Source of the DNA: Allobosea sp. CS1GBMeth4
GTDB lineage: Bacteria > Pseudomonadota > Alphaproteobacteria > Rhizobiales > Beijerinckiaceae
Assembly: GCF_900185715.1 (NCBI RefSeq)
Contig: NZ_FYAS01000054.1
Span: 1 to 64,000 of the forward strand
DNA: 64,000 bases
Reading direction: 5' to 3'
Shown here: positions 50,414 to 60,070 of the stretch, one piece after another
Layout: each line of letters starts with the position of its first letter
Position numbering within the stretch: the stretch's first letter is position 1
The notes under the pieces: generated by a model
Seen by the model: only the letters and a program-made list of their open reading frames with translations
The model's database searches: none
What the model was told of the DNA's origin: nothing
Translations under genes and position numbers: made by a program

Positions 50414-52114
50414 ATGAACAGCCAAGGCGCCCCTCTCGGTGGCGACAGAATTCTGCGCGAGGCCTTCACCCCCAAGCTGATCTCCGCCCTGCGCGAGGGC
50501 TATGGCGCGGCGCGTCTGCGGGCGGACGCACTCTCCGGATTGACGGTCGCGATCGTCGCGCTGCCGCTCTCGATGGCGATCGCCATCGCCAGCGGCGCCA
50601 CGCCGGCGGCCGGGCTCTTCACCGCCATCGTCGGCGGCTTCATCGTCTCGGCGCTCAGCGGCAGCCGCCACCAGATCGGCGGGCCGGCGGGCGCCTTCAT
50701 CGTCCTCATCGCGGCGACGATCGACCAGCACGGCTTCGACGGGCTGCTGCTCGCGACCATGCTGGCCGGCGTCTTGCTGATCGCGGTCGGGGCGCTCCGG
50801 CTCGGCACCTACATCAAGTACATTCCGCATCCTGTGCTGGTCGGCTTCACCACCGGCATCGCGATCATCATCTTCGCGAGCCAGGTCCGCGACCTGCTCG
50901 GGCTGACGCTTCCCGGCAAGGAGCCGGCGGCGCTGATCCCGAAGCTCCAGGCGCTCACCGGCGCGCTCGGCACGCTCAACCCGGCGGCGTTCGGCCTGTC
51001 GGCCCTGACCGTCGCGACGATCCTCGGCCTGAAACGCTGGCGGCCGACCTGGCCGGGGCTACTGATCGCGGTCGCGCTCGCCGCCGCCGCCACCTATCTG
51101 TTCCACCTGCCGGTCGAGACCATCGGCAGCCGCTTCGGCGGCATTCCGCGCGCCCTGCCCGCCCCGCACCTTCCGGCCTTCAGCCTCGACAAGCTGATCG
51201 CGGTGTTGCCGGCGGCGCTCTCGATCGCTGTCCTCGGCGGCATCGAGTCGCTGCTCTCGGCCGTGGTCGCGGACGGGATGAGCGGACGCCGGCACCGCTC
51301 GAACATGGAGCTCGTCGCGCAAGGCATCGCCAATATCGGCTCGCCCCTGTTCGGAGGCATCTGCGTCACCGGCACGATCGCGCGGACCGCGACGAACATC
51401 CGCGCCGGCGGCGTCACGCCGATCGCCGGCATGCTGCACGGGCTGTTCATCCTGCTGTTCATGCTGGTGGCGGCGCCGCTCGCCTCCTACATCCCGCTCG
51501 CGGCCCTGGCGGGCGTGCTCGCCGTGGTCGCGTGGAACATGGCGGAGAAGGCCGCCTTCGCCGCGATCCTGAAACATTCGCGCGCCGATTCGCTGGTGCT
51601 GCTCGCGACCTTCCTGCTGGTGATCTTCGAGGACCTGATGGTCGGGATCGGCGTCGGCGTCGTGCTCGGCTCGCTGATCTTCATGCACCGCATGGCCAAC
51701 ATCGTCACGGTCGAGGCCGGCATGGACAGCGCACTCGTCGACTATGACGAGGAAGGCCGTGACGAGCCGCTGGCGAACGGCAACGGCAAGCGCGACGGCG
51801 GAGCCTTTCATTACAAGATCACCGGCCCGCTGTTCTTCGGCGCCAGCACGAATGTCGCGATGGTGCTCGACCGGATCGGGCCGTTCCCCGAGCGGATCGT
51901 GCTCGATCTCTCCGGCGTCCCCTTCGCCGATTCGAGCGCGGCGGTCTCGCTGAAGACCGTGATCGACAAGGCGCTGCATCACGGCTCCACGGTCGAGATT
52001 CGCGGCGCGGCGCGGCAGGTGCGGGCCGTGCTCGGCCATGAGGGGATCGACGAGCGGCTCGTCTCCTTCGCGGAGAGTGCGCACAAGCCGGCCGAGGGCG
52101 TCGTCTGGGGCTAG
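50414..52114 (+). CDS. SulP family inorganic anion transporter
   Basis: A 566-residue inner-membrane transporter. The SulP transmembrane core includes LRADALSGLTVAIVALPLSM, GGPAGAFIVLIA and a VADGMSGRRHRSNMELVAQG loop. The cytoplasmic STAS domain is at the C-terminus (ERIVLDLSGVPFADSSAAVS). Substrate could be sulfate or bicarbonate; closeness to the cys genes (3 kb away) mildly favours sulfate, but the family is broad. Start ATG at 50414. Confidence 0.95.
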   Translation: MNSQGAPLGGDRILREAFTPKLISALREGYGAARLRADALSGLTVAIVALPLSMAIAIASGATPAAGLFTAIVGGFIVSALSGSRHQIGGPAGAFIVLIAATIDQHGFDGLLLATMLAGVLLIAVGALRLGTYIKYIPHPVLVGFTTGIAIIIFASQVRDLLGLTLPGKEPAALIPKLQALTGALGTLNPAAFGLSALTVATILGLKRWRPTWPGLLIAVALAAAATYLFHLPVETIGSRFGGIPRALPAPHLPAFSLDKLIAVLPAALSIAVLGGIESLLSAVVADGMSGRRHRSNMELVAQGIANIGSPLFGGICVTGTIARTATNIRAGGVTPIAGMLHGLFILLFMLVAAPLASYIPLAALAGVLAVVAWNMAEKAAFAAILKHSRADSLVLLATFLLVIFEDLMVGIGVGVVLGSLIFMHRMANIVTVEAGMDSALVDYDEEGRDEPLANGNGKRDGGAFHYKITGPLFFGASTNVAMVLDRIGPFPERIVLDLSGVPFADSSAAVSLKTVIDKALHHGSTVEIRGAARQVRAVLGHEGIDERLVSFAESAHKPAEGVVWG

Positions 52115-52163
52115 AGGCTGCGGCAGTCGCGCGCTCGCCAGCGGCGGCGGCATCGGCTACCGA

Positions 52164-53342
52164 ATGACCATGACTGACGAGCACCACAGCGAGATCGCCA
52201 TCGTCGGGGCCGGCGCGGTCGGCTTAGCGGCCGCGCTGGCGCTCGCCGCGGCCGGGCGCGAGGTCGTGCTGTTCGGGCAGGCGAGCGCTCCGCGCGACGG
52301 CCGTACCATCGCCCTGCTCGACGGCTCCTGGCGGCTGCTCGGCGCGCTCGGCCTCAGCGAGGCCCTGGATGCGATCGCGTCGCCGCTCGCCGTGATGCGC
52401 CTCGTCGACGATACCGGCAGCCTGTTCCGGCAGCCGCCGGTCGAGTTCAAGGCGGCCGAGCTCGGCCTGCCGGCCTTCGGCTGGAATGTCGAGAACGCCG
52501 GGCTGGTCGGGGCGCTGGCGGCCAGGGCGGCGACCGAGCCGCGCATCCGCATGGTCGCGCAGGCCGTGACCGAGATCGTCCCCGGAGCGGATTCCGTCAG
52601 GCTGGCGGGAGACGGCTTCGCCCCGGTCGAGGCGCGGCTCGTCGTCGGCGCCGACGGCCGCAGGTCGCGGGTCCGCGGGGCCGCCGGCATCGCCGCCCGC
52701 GAATGGAGCTATCCGCAGGTGGCGCTGACCGCGATCCTCGCCCACCGGCGCGAGCATCGCGATGCCTCGACCGAATTCCACACGCGCGCCGGCCCCTGCA
52801 CGCTGGTGCCGATGGGCGGGCGGCGCTCCTCGCTGGTCTGGCTGCTGGAGCCGCGCGAGGCTGACCGGCTCGGCGGCATGGATGACGCCGGCTTTGCCCG
52901 CGCGGTCGAACGGCAGACCCATTCGATCCTCGGCGCGATGACGATCGCCGGTCCGCGCGGCCGCGTGCCGATGGGCGGGCTCTCGGTCGACCGCTTCGCC
53001 GCGGGACGCATGGCGCTGATCGGCGAGGCGGCGCATGTCTTTCCGCCGATCGGCGCGCAGGGCCTCAATCTCGGCCTGCGCGACGTCGCGGCGCTGCGCG
53101 ATGCCGTCGCGGGCACCGGCGATCCCGGCGACGCGGCGGCGCTCGCCCGCTATGACGGCGCCCGCCAGGCCGATGTCCGGCTGCGCACCGGCGCGGTCGA
53201 CGCGCTCAACCGGACCCTGCTGACCGACCTCCTGCCGGCCGATCTGATGCGCGGCGCAGGCCTGCTGGCCTTGTCGCGGATCGCGCCGCTGCGCCGGCTG
53301 GTGATGCGGCAGGGCCTGGCCGGCGGAACCGCGGCCGGCTGA
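52164..53342 (+). CDS. FAD-dependent monooxygenase of the UbiH/UbiF/COQ6 family
   Basis: A 392-residue flavin hydroxylase. The dinucleotide fold is IAIVGAGAVGLAAALALA, the second FAD motif is VVGADGRRSRVRG, and the family end motif is GEAAHVFPPIGAQGLNLGLR. These place it with the ubiquinone-ring hydroxylases of aerobic Q synthesis. ATG at 52164 and 52170 are both possible. It is convergent with the CaiB family gene, with two bases between the stops. Confidence 0.93.
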   Translation: MTMTDEHHSEIAIVGAGAVGLAAALALAAAGREVVLFGQASAPRDGRTIALLDGSWRLLGALGLSEALDAIASPLAVMRLVDDTGSLFRQPPVEFKAAELGLPAFGWNVENAGLVGALAARAATEPRIRMVAQAVTEIVPGADSVRLAGDGFAPVEARLVVGADGRRSRVRGAAGIAAREWSYPQVALTAILAHRREHRDASTEFHTRAGPCTLVPMGGRRSSLVWLLEPREADRLGGMDDAGFARAVERQTHSILGAMTIAGPRGRVPMGGLSVDRFAAGRMALIGEAAHVFPPIGAQGLNLGLRDVAALRDAVAGTGDPGDAAALARYDGARQADVRLRTGAVDALNRTLLTDLLPADLMRGAGLLALSRIAPLRRLVMRQGLAGGTAAG

Positions 53343-53344
53343 GC

Positions 53345-54448
53345 TCAGATCTCGTAGTCGCCGACCGGCGGGCTGCGCCGAAGGGCTGGCGCGGCGTCGC
53401 GGATGATCGGCGCGAGCGGCAGCGGCGTCGAGACCATGCGCCGCCCGCCGGGCTCCTCGACCTGCCGGTCGAACAGGCCGCGCGCGGTCAGATGCGGATC
53501 GGCCAGCGCCTCGTCGAGCGTCCTCACCACCGTGCAGCAGCAGTCGAGCGGCTCGATCGTGGCTCGCCAATGGTCCGCCGGCCGCGATGCAATGATCTCC
53601 GCGATGGCTGCCTGCGTCGCCGCCGGATCGCGCCGGTCGTCGCGCAGCCCTTCGTCGAGGCCGATGCCTTCGCAGAAGCTCGCCCAGAACTTCTGCTCGA
53701 TCGCGCCGACGGCCAGGAACCAGCCATCGGCCGTGGCATAGAGGCCGTAGCGGGGGCTCGCGCCGGTGAGCAGCCCCTCCCCGCCGGCCGGGTAGCGGCC
53801 CGAGGCCTGGCCCTGCGCCAGCGCATACCAGGCGAAGGCGAGCATCGCATCGGTCATGGCGATGTCGAGATGGCAGCCCCGGCCGGTGCGATCGCGCTCG
53901 CGCAGCGCCAGCAGGATGTTGATGACCGCGGGCATCGCACCGCCGGCGATGTCGGCGACCAGCGTCGGCGGCAGGGGCGCCTCCCGGCCGCGGGCGAGCG
54001 ACTGGCCGAGCAGCCCGCCGATCGCCTGATAGTTGATGTCGTGTCCGGCCTCGGAGGCGCGCGGGCCCTCCTGGCCGTAGCCGCTGATCGAGCAATAGAC
54101 GAGCCGCGGGTTGAGCGCCCTCAGCGCCTCGTAGCCGAAGCCGAGCCGCGCCATGACGCCCGGCCGGAACTGCTCGATCACGATGTCGGCCGTCCTGATC
54201 AGCGGCGCAAGGCGCTCGAGCGCACCCAGTGCCTTGAGATCGACGGCGAGGCTCTCCTTGCCGCGGTTGAGGGCGGCGAAGGGCGCGGAGGTCTCGCCGA
54301 AGCGCGGCGGAAAGCGGCGCATGTCCTCGCCCTCCGGACGCTCGATCCGGATCACGCGGGCCCCGGCCTCGGCGAGGAAGAGGCTCGCCAGCGGCCCGGG
54401 CAGCAGGGTCGAGAAATCGAGGACGAGGAGGTCGGAAAGCGGCTGCAT
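53345..54448 (-). CDS. CaiB/BaiF family protein, alpha-methylacyl-CoA racemase-like
   Basis: A 367-residue family III CoA-transferase fold protein. The AMACR-type catalytic Asp is in AGHDINYQAIGGLLG. Other landmarks are LVLDFSTLLPGPLASLFLAE at the N-terminus and LNRGKESLAVDLK. GHDINY favours a 2-methylacyl-CoA racemase over a CoA transferase, but substrate is not certain. An AEC transporter gene lies upstream on the same strand, 37 bases away. Confidence 0.93.
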   Translation of the reverse strand: MQPLSDLLVLDFSTLLPGPLASLFLAEAGARVIRIERPEGEDMRRFPPRFGETSAPFAALNRGKESLAVDLKALGALERLAPLIRTADIVIEQFRPGVMARLGFGYEALRALNPRLVYCSISGYGQEGPRASEAGHDINYQAIGGLLGQSLARGREAPLPPTLVADIAGGAMPAVINILLALRERDRTGRGCHLDIAMTDAMLAFAWYALAQGQASGRYPAGGEGLLTGASPRYGLYATADGWFLAVGAIEQKFWASFCEGIGLDEGLRDDRRDPAATQAAIAEIIASRPADHWRATIEPLDCCCTVVRTLDEALADPHLTARGLFDRQVEEPGGRRMVSTPLPLAPIIRDAAPALRRSPPVGDYEI

Positions 54449-54485
54449 CGGCGGGCCTGCGGGCTGCGGCCCGGCGAGCGGGCCG

Positions 54486-55457
54486 TCAGGGAAAGAGGTC
54501 GGCCGCCATCCTGCCCGTCTTCACCAGCCACAGGAAGCCCGTCAGCGTCACCGTCGAGACGATCGTGCCGACGAGGATGCAGGCCGAGGCGCGCTCGACG
54601 CCGACGCGATACTGCGTCGAGATGACGAAGATGTTCAGCGCCGGCGGCAATGCCGCCATGATCACCGCGGCGTAGACCCAGGGCGCCGAGAAGTCGCCGA
54701 GGCCCGAGAGCAGCAGCCAGACCAGCAAGGGATGCACCAGCAGCTTGATCGCGACCAGCGCCGGCAGTTCGCCGGGCATCCGGCGCAGCGGCTGCAGCGC
54801 CACCGTGACGCCGAGCAGGAAGAGCGCGCAGGGCGCCGCCGCCTGCGAGAGCCAGAGCGTCATCTTGTCGAGCGCCGTCGGCAGCTCGAGCTTCAGGAAG
54901 GCGGCGAGCACGCCGGCGACGGTCGCGACGTTGAAAGGATGGGTGACGACCCGCCGGACCACTTCCCCGGCCGTCGCCGCGAAGCTCTTCTTCTCGACGC
55001 CGGCCAGCGCCATCAGGAACGGAATCAGCGAGAACAGCAGCAGATTGTCGAAGACGAAGATCAGCACGACCGGCGCGCTCGCGACCGGGCCGAGCGCGGC
55101 CAGGATCAGCGGCGGGCCCATATAGCCGATATTGGAATAGGAGCCGGCGACGCCCTGCATCACCGCCTGCGGCATGTCGCCATGGGTGTGACGCCAGCCG
55201 AGCGCGAAGGACAGCACGAAGGCGCAGAAGGTGGCCAGCGTCGTCACCGCGACGAAACGCCAATTGGTGAGTTCGCTCAGCGGCTTGTCGGCGATCAGGC
55301 GATAGAACAGGCAGGGCAGCGCGACATAGATCAGGAAGAACTGCATCCAGGCGAGCCCCTCGCCCGGCAGCCGCTTGTAGCGGCCGATGACGAAGCCGAG
55401 CAGGATCAGTCCGAAGAAGGGGGCGACGAGATTGAACAGATTGGCGATGTCGGCCAT
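54486..55457 (-). CDS. AEC family transporter
   Basis: A 323-residue inner-membrane carrier of the auxin efflux carrier family, with about ten hydrophobic segments. Typical AEC motifs are PFFGLILLGFVIGRYKRLPG and the SYSNIGYMGPPLILAALGP half-helix region. ATG at 55457 has AAGG upstream; an in-frame start at 55508 would add 17 polar residues. Members export small carboxylates such as malate. It may pair with the racemase-like gene downstream. Confidence 0.92.
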   Translation of the reverse strand: MADIANLFNLVAPFFGLILLGFVIGRYKRLPGEGLAWMQFFLIYVALPCLFYRLIADKPLSELTNWRFVAVTTLATFCAFVLSFALGWRHTHGDMPQAVMQGVAGSYSNIGYMGPPLILAALGPVASAPVVLIFVFDNLLLFSLIPFLMALAGVEKKSFAATAGEVVRRVVTHPFNVATVAGVLAAFLKLELPTALDKMTLWLSQAAAPCALFLLGVTVALQPLRRMPGELPALVAIKLLVHPLLVWLLLSGLGDFSAPWVYAAVIMAALPPALNIFVISTQYRVGVERASACILVGTIVSTVTLTGFLWLVKTGRMAADLFP

Positions 55458-55805
55458 GCGGCGGGTACCTTGGGCGGGCCAGGGCCGACAGGTGCGTGTT
55501 CGATCCACGGACAGCGGCGACGGCCGGCGTTATAGGCTGCCCGTCGGCGCATGAGAACCCGCCTTCCCCGCCAACGTGATGTCACCGTTTCCCAGCAGGT
55601 TAACCTTTCGGGTTCCCAACTGGAGTTGACGTACGCCAGAGCAAGGCTCGCTGTGCGCAAAGTGGCCGCATCGCCTCTGCCAGCCAAATTCTTGGGGATA
55701 CAAATCGGGACTCCGTGGAGCAGCCCCGGTTTTCCCCGTTTGGATCATCGTTATTTTTCAGCCGCTTAATCCAACCTGAGAAGGTGGCGCGATCTCTTGA
55801 ATAGA
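55458..55805. other. 348-base gene-free stretch before the AEC transporter
   Basis: This stretch holds the AEC promoter side and the sequence downstream of tRNA-Glu. One open frame (55551-55769) crosses it on the plus strand but has no ribosome site and no protein-like features. I see no strong repeat or terminator. Confidence 0.6.
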
Positions 55806-55880
55806 TGGCGCGGTCTACGGGAATCGAACCCGTCTTCCCAGCGTGAAAGGCTGGTGTCCTAACCGATAGACGAAGACCGC
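55806..55880 (-). tRNA. tRNA-Glu (anticodon TTC)
   Basis: A 75-base tRNA with encoded CCA. Acceptor arms GCGGTCT and AGACCGC pair fully, discriminator G. Anticodon stem-loop CCAGCCTTTCACGCTGG carries TTC, and the T-arm is GACGGGTTCGATTCCCGT. A good promoter lies 38 bases upstream. Confidence 0.98.
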
Positions 55881-55917
55881 GGGCCGGAGCGCGAAGCGCT
55901 CTTGCGAGGCGGGGCGA

Positions 55918-55946
55918 GCTATAGTGTCCCGGCGAAGCTTGGGCAA
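55918..55946 (-). promoter_or_regulatory. Promoter of tRNA-Glu
   Basis: On the minus strand the -35 is TTGCCC (55946-55941), the spacer is 17 bases, and the -10 is TATAGC (55923-55918). Each hexamer matches four of six consensus bases. A perfect small hairpin, GAGCGC-GAA-GCGCTC (55887-55901), lies in the leader before the mature tRNA, a likely processing signal. Confidence 0.65.
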
Positions 55947-55974
55947 GCCCGCTCGTCGCGTTTTTCGCAGCCGG

Positions 55975-57777
55975 TCAGGCGGGCCGGGCGAGATCAAGGA
56001 CGCGCAGCTCGGCGCGCTCGCTGCCGCCCCAGCGATTCAGCGTCAGCGTTCCGGCGAGATGGACGCTCTCGCCGCGCGCCGCCAGGAGGGCCTGCCCGAG
56101 CGGCTCCTGCGCGGCGCGGAAGGCGATGCCGCCGATCGTCGCGCCGTCGCCAGCGCGCAATCGCACGCGCAGATGGCCGCCGGAGCCGACCTCGACCACA
56201 TCGGTCAGCCGGTGCGCGGGCAGGACGAAGACCGGTTCGGGGCAGCCAGCGCCGAACGGTCCGGCCCGATCTACCTCGGCGAGCAGGCGCGGATTGGCGC
56301 CGCCGGCGCTGATCGCCGCGTCGACCAGCAGCGCCTCCGCCTCGCGCGAATTGGCGACGCCCGCCGCCAGCCTCTCGCCGACGAAGGCCGCGAAGGCGGC
56401 CTCCTGGCCCGGCGCCAGGGTGATTCCGGCCGCCATGGCATGGCCGCCGCCCTTGACCGCGAGGCCGGCCTCGACGGCCTGCCGGACCACCGAGCCGAGA
56501 TCGACGCCGGCGATCGAGCGACCCGAGCCGGTCGCAGCACCATCGCCATTGCGCGCGAGCGCGAAGGCGGGGCGCCGGAACCGCTCCTTCAGCCGCCCGG
56601 CGATCAGTCCGACGATGCCGGGATGCCATTCGGCCGAGCCGACCACCAGCACCGGATGGGCGGCGACGTCGCCGAAACGGTGATCGACCTCGGCGACCGC
56701 TTCCGCGACCGCGATGCGCTCGATCTCCTGGCGCTCCTGGTTGAGGCGGTTGAGCTCGGCGGCGATGGCGCGGGCCTCGACCTCGTCACGGCTGAGCAGC
56801 AGCTTCGCGCCGAGGCTGGCGTCGCCGATGCGCCCGCCCGCATTGATGCGCGGGCCGAGCAGGAAGCCGAGATGCCAGGGCTGCACCGGCCCGTCGAGGC
56901 CGGCGACATCGAGCAGCGCCGCGAGCCCGGGCCGCCCGCGCAGCCGCATCATGGCGATGCCCTGGCGGACGAAAGCCCGGTTGAGACCGATGAGCGGAAC
57001 GACATCGGCCACGGTCGCCAGCGCGACGAGGTCGAGCGACGCCAGCAGGTCGGGCTCGCCGCCTTTCGCCTGCCAGGCGCCGCGGCGGCGCAATTCGCGA
57101 TTCGCCGCCACCAGAGTGAGGAAGACCACGCCGGCGGCGCAGAGATGGCCGAGGCCGGCGAGATCGTCCTGCCGGTTCGGATTGACCAGGGCGCGGACGT
57201 CCGGAAGCAGCTCGGGCGCCTGGTGGTGGTCGAGCACGACCGTATCGAGCCCGAGCCGGGCCGCTTGCCGCAAGGGCTCGTGGCTGGTCGTGCCGCAGTC
57301 GACGGTGACGAGCAGCGTCGCCCCCTCCCCGGCCAGCATCGCGATCGCCTCGGCATTCGGGCCGTAGCCCTCGATCAGCCGGTCGGGGATATGGATGCGC
57401 GGCCGCGCCCCGGCTTCCGTGAGGAAAGCCGCGAGCAGGGCCGCGGAACAGGCGCCGTCGACATCGTAGTCGCCGAAGATCGCGACCTTCTCGCCGGAGA
57501 TCGCGGCCTGCGCCAGACGCTCGGCGGCGCGGTCCATGTCGCGCAGCACGGACGGGTCCGGCAGGAGATCGCGCAGCTTCGGCTCGAGATGGCGCACCGC
57601 CTCGCTGGAGACGACGCCGCGGCCGGCGAGGATCCGCGCCAGCGTGTCGGGAATCCCCTCGACCTGCGCCAGCGCCTCGGCCTGCGCCAGGCCGGCGGCG
57701 TCGAGCCGGTCGCGCCAGGGCCGGCCGAGGGCCGAACATCCGACGCCGAGGAACAGGCGATTCTGGCCCAGGGTCAT
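55975..57777 (-). CDS. recJ: Single-stranded-DNA-specific exonuclease RecJ
   Basis: A 600-residue 5'-3' exonuclease. DHH-family metal motifs are DYDVDGACSAA, the DHH of LDHHQAPELL, and TVDCGTTSHEPLR. The DHHA1 domain contains GGHAMAAGITL. It is longer on the N-terminal side than many RecJ but within the family range. ATG at 57777. The tRNA-Glu gene lies 94 bases after its stop. Confidence 0.97.
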   Translation of the reverse strand: MTLGQNRLFLGVGCSALGRPWRDRLDAAGLAQAEALAQVEGIPDTLARILAGRGVVSSEAVRHLEPKLRDLLPDPSVLRDMDRAAERLAQAAISGEKVAIFGDYDVDGACSAALLAAFLTEAGARPRIHIPDRLIEGYGPNAEAIAMLAGEGATLLVTVDCGTTSHEPLRQAARLGLDTVVLDHHQAPELLPDVRALVNPNRQDDLAGLGHLCAAGVVFLTLVAANRELRRRGAWQAKGGEPDLLASLDLVALATVADVVPLIGLNRAFVRQGIAMMRLRGRPGLAALLDVAGLDGPVQPWHLGFLLGPRINAGGRIGDASLGAKLLLSRDEVEARAIAAELNRLNQERQEIERIAVAEAVAEVDHRFGDVAAHPVLVVGSAEWHPGIVGLIAGRLKERFRRPAFALARNGDGAATGSGRSIAGVDLGSVVRQAVEAGLAVKGGGHAMAAGITLAPGQEAAFAAFVGERLAAGVANSREAEALLVDAAISAGGANPRLLAEVDRAGPFGAGCPEPVFVLPAHRLTDVVEVGSGGHLRVRLRAGDGATIGGIAFRAAQEPLGQALLAARGESVHLAGTLTLNRWGGSERAELRVLDLARPA

Positions 57778-57823
57778 GCGCCACCGCTGGCGCAGCGGCG
57801 CCGCTTCGTCAATCGGCGCGGCG

Positions 57824-59263
57824 TCATTCGAGCGGTTTCTGGTCCTCGATCGCCTGCGCCGTGACCTTGCGGGCGCTGACGGGCGCGTGGCCGGAGACCT
57901 CCGCGCCGGCCTCCGGCCTGAGCCGCGCCATCCACAGCGCCGACGAGGCCGAGATCAGGCCGACCATCAGGAAGGCAGGCCAGAAATCGCCGGCGCCGAG
58001 CGCCTTGCCTCCGTGGAGGAGGTTGGTGCTCTCCAGCGCGAACGCCCCGGCGGTGACGCCGAGGCTCAGCGACAATTGCTGGGCGACGCTGGACAGGCTG
58101 GTCGCGCTCGACATGTCACGATTGGAGACGTCGGCATAGCTCAGCGCATTGATGCCGGTGAACTGCAGCGAGCGGAAGCAGCCGCCGATGAAGAGCACGC
58201 CGAGCATCAGCCAATGCGGCGTCGCAGGCGTGAACAGGCCGGAGCTCGCCAGGAAGGCCGAGCCGATCACGGCGTTGACGGTGAGGACGCCGCGGAAGCC
58301 GAAGCGGGCGAGGATCGTTTTCGCGAGCGTCTTCATCAGGAGCGCCCCCGCCGCCGAGGCGAAGGTGATCAGCCCCGATTGCAGCGCGTCGAGGCCGAAG
58401 CCGAGCTGGAGCATCAAGGGCAGCAGGAACGGGATCGCGCCGATGCCGATCCGGAAGACCGAGCCGCCGAGCACGCCGATCCGGTAGGTTGGGATGCGCA
58501 GGAGCGAGAGATTGAGCACGGGATAGGCCAGCTTGCGGGCATGGAACCAGTAGGCGGCCAGCGCGAGGATGCCGAAGCCGACGCAGGCATAGGACACCGC
58601 CACCGGGACGAGATGGCGCCCGCCGGTGGCGAGGCCGAGCATCAGTGCCGCAAAGCCGGTGGCGGAGAGCAGGAAGCCCCTGAGGTCGAGCGGCGCGACA
58701 TCCTCCTCCCGGATATCCTCGAAGAACATCGTCGCGAGGGCTATGCCGAGCAGCCCGATCGGCAGGTTGATGAAGAAGATCCAGCGCCAGTCGAAATAGG
58801 TGGTGATGAAGCCGCCGAGCACCGGCCCCATCACCGGTCCGACCAGGGCCGGGACGGTGAGATAGGCCAGCGCGCTGACGATCTGCGACTTCTCGACGCT
58901 GCGCAGGATGACGAGCCGTCCGACCGGCACCATCATCGCCCCGCCCATGCCCTGGACGAAGCGCGCCGCGACGAAGGCGCCGAGCGAATTCGAGAAGGCG
59001 CAGAGGACGGAGCCGGCCATGAAGATGGCGAGTGCGATCCTGAAGATGGTGCGGGCCCCGAACCTGTCGGCCATCCAGCCCGAAATCGGGATGAAGACGG
59101 CGAGGCTGACGAGATAGGAGGTCAGGGCCAGCTTGAGCGCGATCGGGTCCTCGCCGAGCGATTGCGCGATCACCGGCAGCGCGGTCGCGATCACCGTCGA
59201 GTCGGTGTTCTCCATGAACAGGGCGCAAGCGACGATCAGAGGCAGGAGCTTGGCGCGCTGCAA
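57824..59263 (-). CDS. MFS transporter, DHA2-type drug exporter
   Basis: A 479-residue membrane protein with about 14 segments. The MFS motif A is GWMADRFGARTIFRIA and the family N-terminus is LLPLIVACALFMENTDSTVI, which includes the DHA2 'D-x-T-V' segment. It probably extrudes drugs or other amphipathic compounds by proton antiport. I chose TTG at 59263 because the residues before it are Arg/Pro-rich and unlike protein; GTG at 59338 is the alternative and would add 25 residues. It lies 46 bases upstream of recJ on the same strand. Confidence 0.88.
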   Translation of the reverse strand: MQRAKLLPLIVACALFMENTDSTVIATALPVIAQSLGEDPIALKLALTSYLVSLAVFIPISGWMADRFGARTIFRIALAIFMAGSVLCAFSNSLGAFVAARFVQGMGGAMMVPVGRLVILRSVEKSQIVSALAYLTVPALVGPVMGPVLGGFITTYFDWRWIFFINLPIGLLGIALATMFFEDIREEDVAPLDLRGFLLSATGFAALMLGLATGGRHLVPVAVSYACVGFGILALAAYWFHARKLAYPVLNLSLLRIPTYRIGVLGGSVFRIGIGAIPFLLPLMLQLGFGLDALQSGLITFASAAGALLMKTLAKTILARFGFRGVLTVNAVIGSAFLASSGLFTPATPHWLMLGVLFIGGCFRSLQFTGINALSYADVSNRDMSSATSLSSVAQQLSLSLGVTAGAFALESTNLLHGGKALGAGDFWPAFLMVGLISASSALWMARLRPEAGAEVSGHAPVSARKVTAQAIEDQKPLE

Positions 59264-59556
59264 GGATTCGCACTTTCGGGTTCGTCCGCCGGCGCGCTTT
59301 ACTGCGGGTGCAGGCGGCTGGCGAGGACGGATCGGCACCTGATGACGAGGGTTGCGTCCGGCGCATGGCGAACGGGACCCGCCGCTTCAACCCAAGCCGG
59401 CTTCAGATCTGCTCTCGGAGCGTCACAAGGATGTGATTGCGGCTCCGCCATGCGTTTCCGGCAGGGCGCGCGCGCCGCTGCATGCCTATCTCAAGGCGGA
59501 AGGGGTCACGCTTTCGCATACGCCGACGCGGCCTGTCCGCGGGCAAGAGGTGTTTC

Positions 59557-59901
59557 ATGATCAGGTCCAATCACGCCCAGACCCGCTCCGTCGCGGCGAG
59601 CGCGCTCCGGCGGGACGCAGCGCTCGCTCTCCTCGCGGGAGCCGCCTTCGTCGCTCCGGGGCAGGCTCCGGCCCTGGCGCAATCGATGAGCTGGGAGGAT
59701 GGCTGCGCGATGCGCGTCGTCACGCCGGGCTCCGGTGACGCCCTGCGGGTCTATAACTGCGCGCGGCAGAAGGAGTGCCAGCAGATGGCCGACGCCAAGG
59801 GCCACATGATGATGGGCATGGGCTGCTTCTTCGTCGCGCCGAAGGGCACGGCTCCGGCCGGCCAGCAGGCCGGGCGGACGCGCCCCGCCCAGCAGCAATA
59901 G
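59557..59901 (+). CDS. Small secreted cysteine-containing protein
   Basis: A 114-residue ORF. ATG at 59557 is preceded by AAGAGG. The long leader (ALRRDAALALLAGAAFVAPG to ALAQ) is a Sec signal peptide. The mature part has four cysteines (DGCAMRV, YNCARQKECQQM and MGCFFVAP), which could make two disulfides, and a Gln/Pro tail. I know no family. It is followed by a likely terminator and then guaB. Confidence 0.75.
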   Translation: MIRSNHAQTRSVAASALRRDAALALLAGAAFVAPGQAPALAQSMSWEDGCAMRVVTPGSGDALRVYNCARQKECQQMADAKGHMMMGMGCFFVAPKGTAPAGQQAGRTRPAQQQ

Positions 59902-59916
59902 GTCCGACCGCCGCAT

Positions 59917-59954
59917 CTCCGCGGTTGCGCGCCGCGGCCGCGGAGGCATTTTTT
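59917..59954 (+). terminator. Intrinsic terminator after the small secreted protein gene
   Basis: Arms CTCCGCGG (59917-59924) and CCGCGGAG (59938-59945) with a 13-base loop, followed three bases later by a run of six T. This separates the gene from guaB. Confidence 0.7.
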
Positions 59955-60070
59955 CGCATTGCCCCTAGCGGGCACGTCACACGCGTGATAACGGGCCTCG
60001 TCAACTCGGCTTAGGGCCCCTCCTGCCCGGCCCCTTTCAGAGCCGGCACGGCCGGCCCCCGGAGTTGACG

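Noticed and set aside
55551..55769. A 72-codon frame in the gap before the AEC transporter
   Set aside because: No ribosome site, no hydrophobic or structured pattern, and no neighbour relation.
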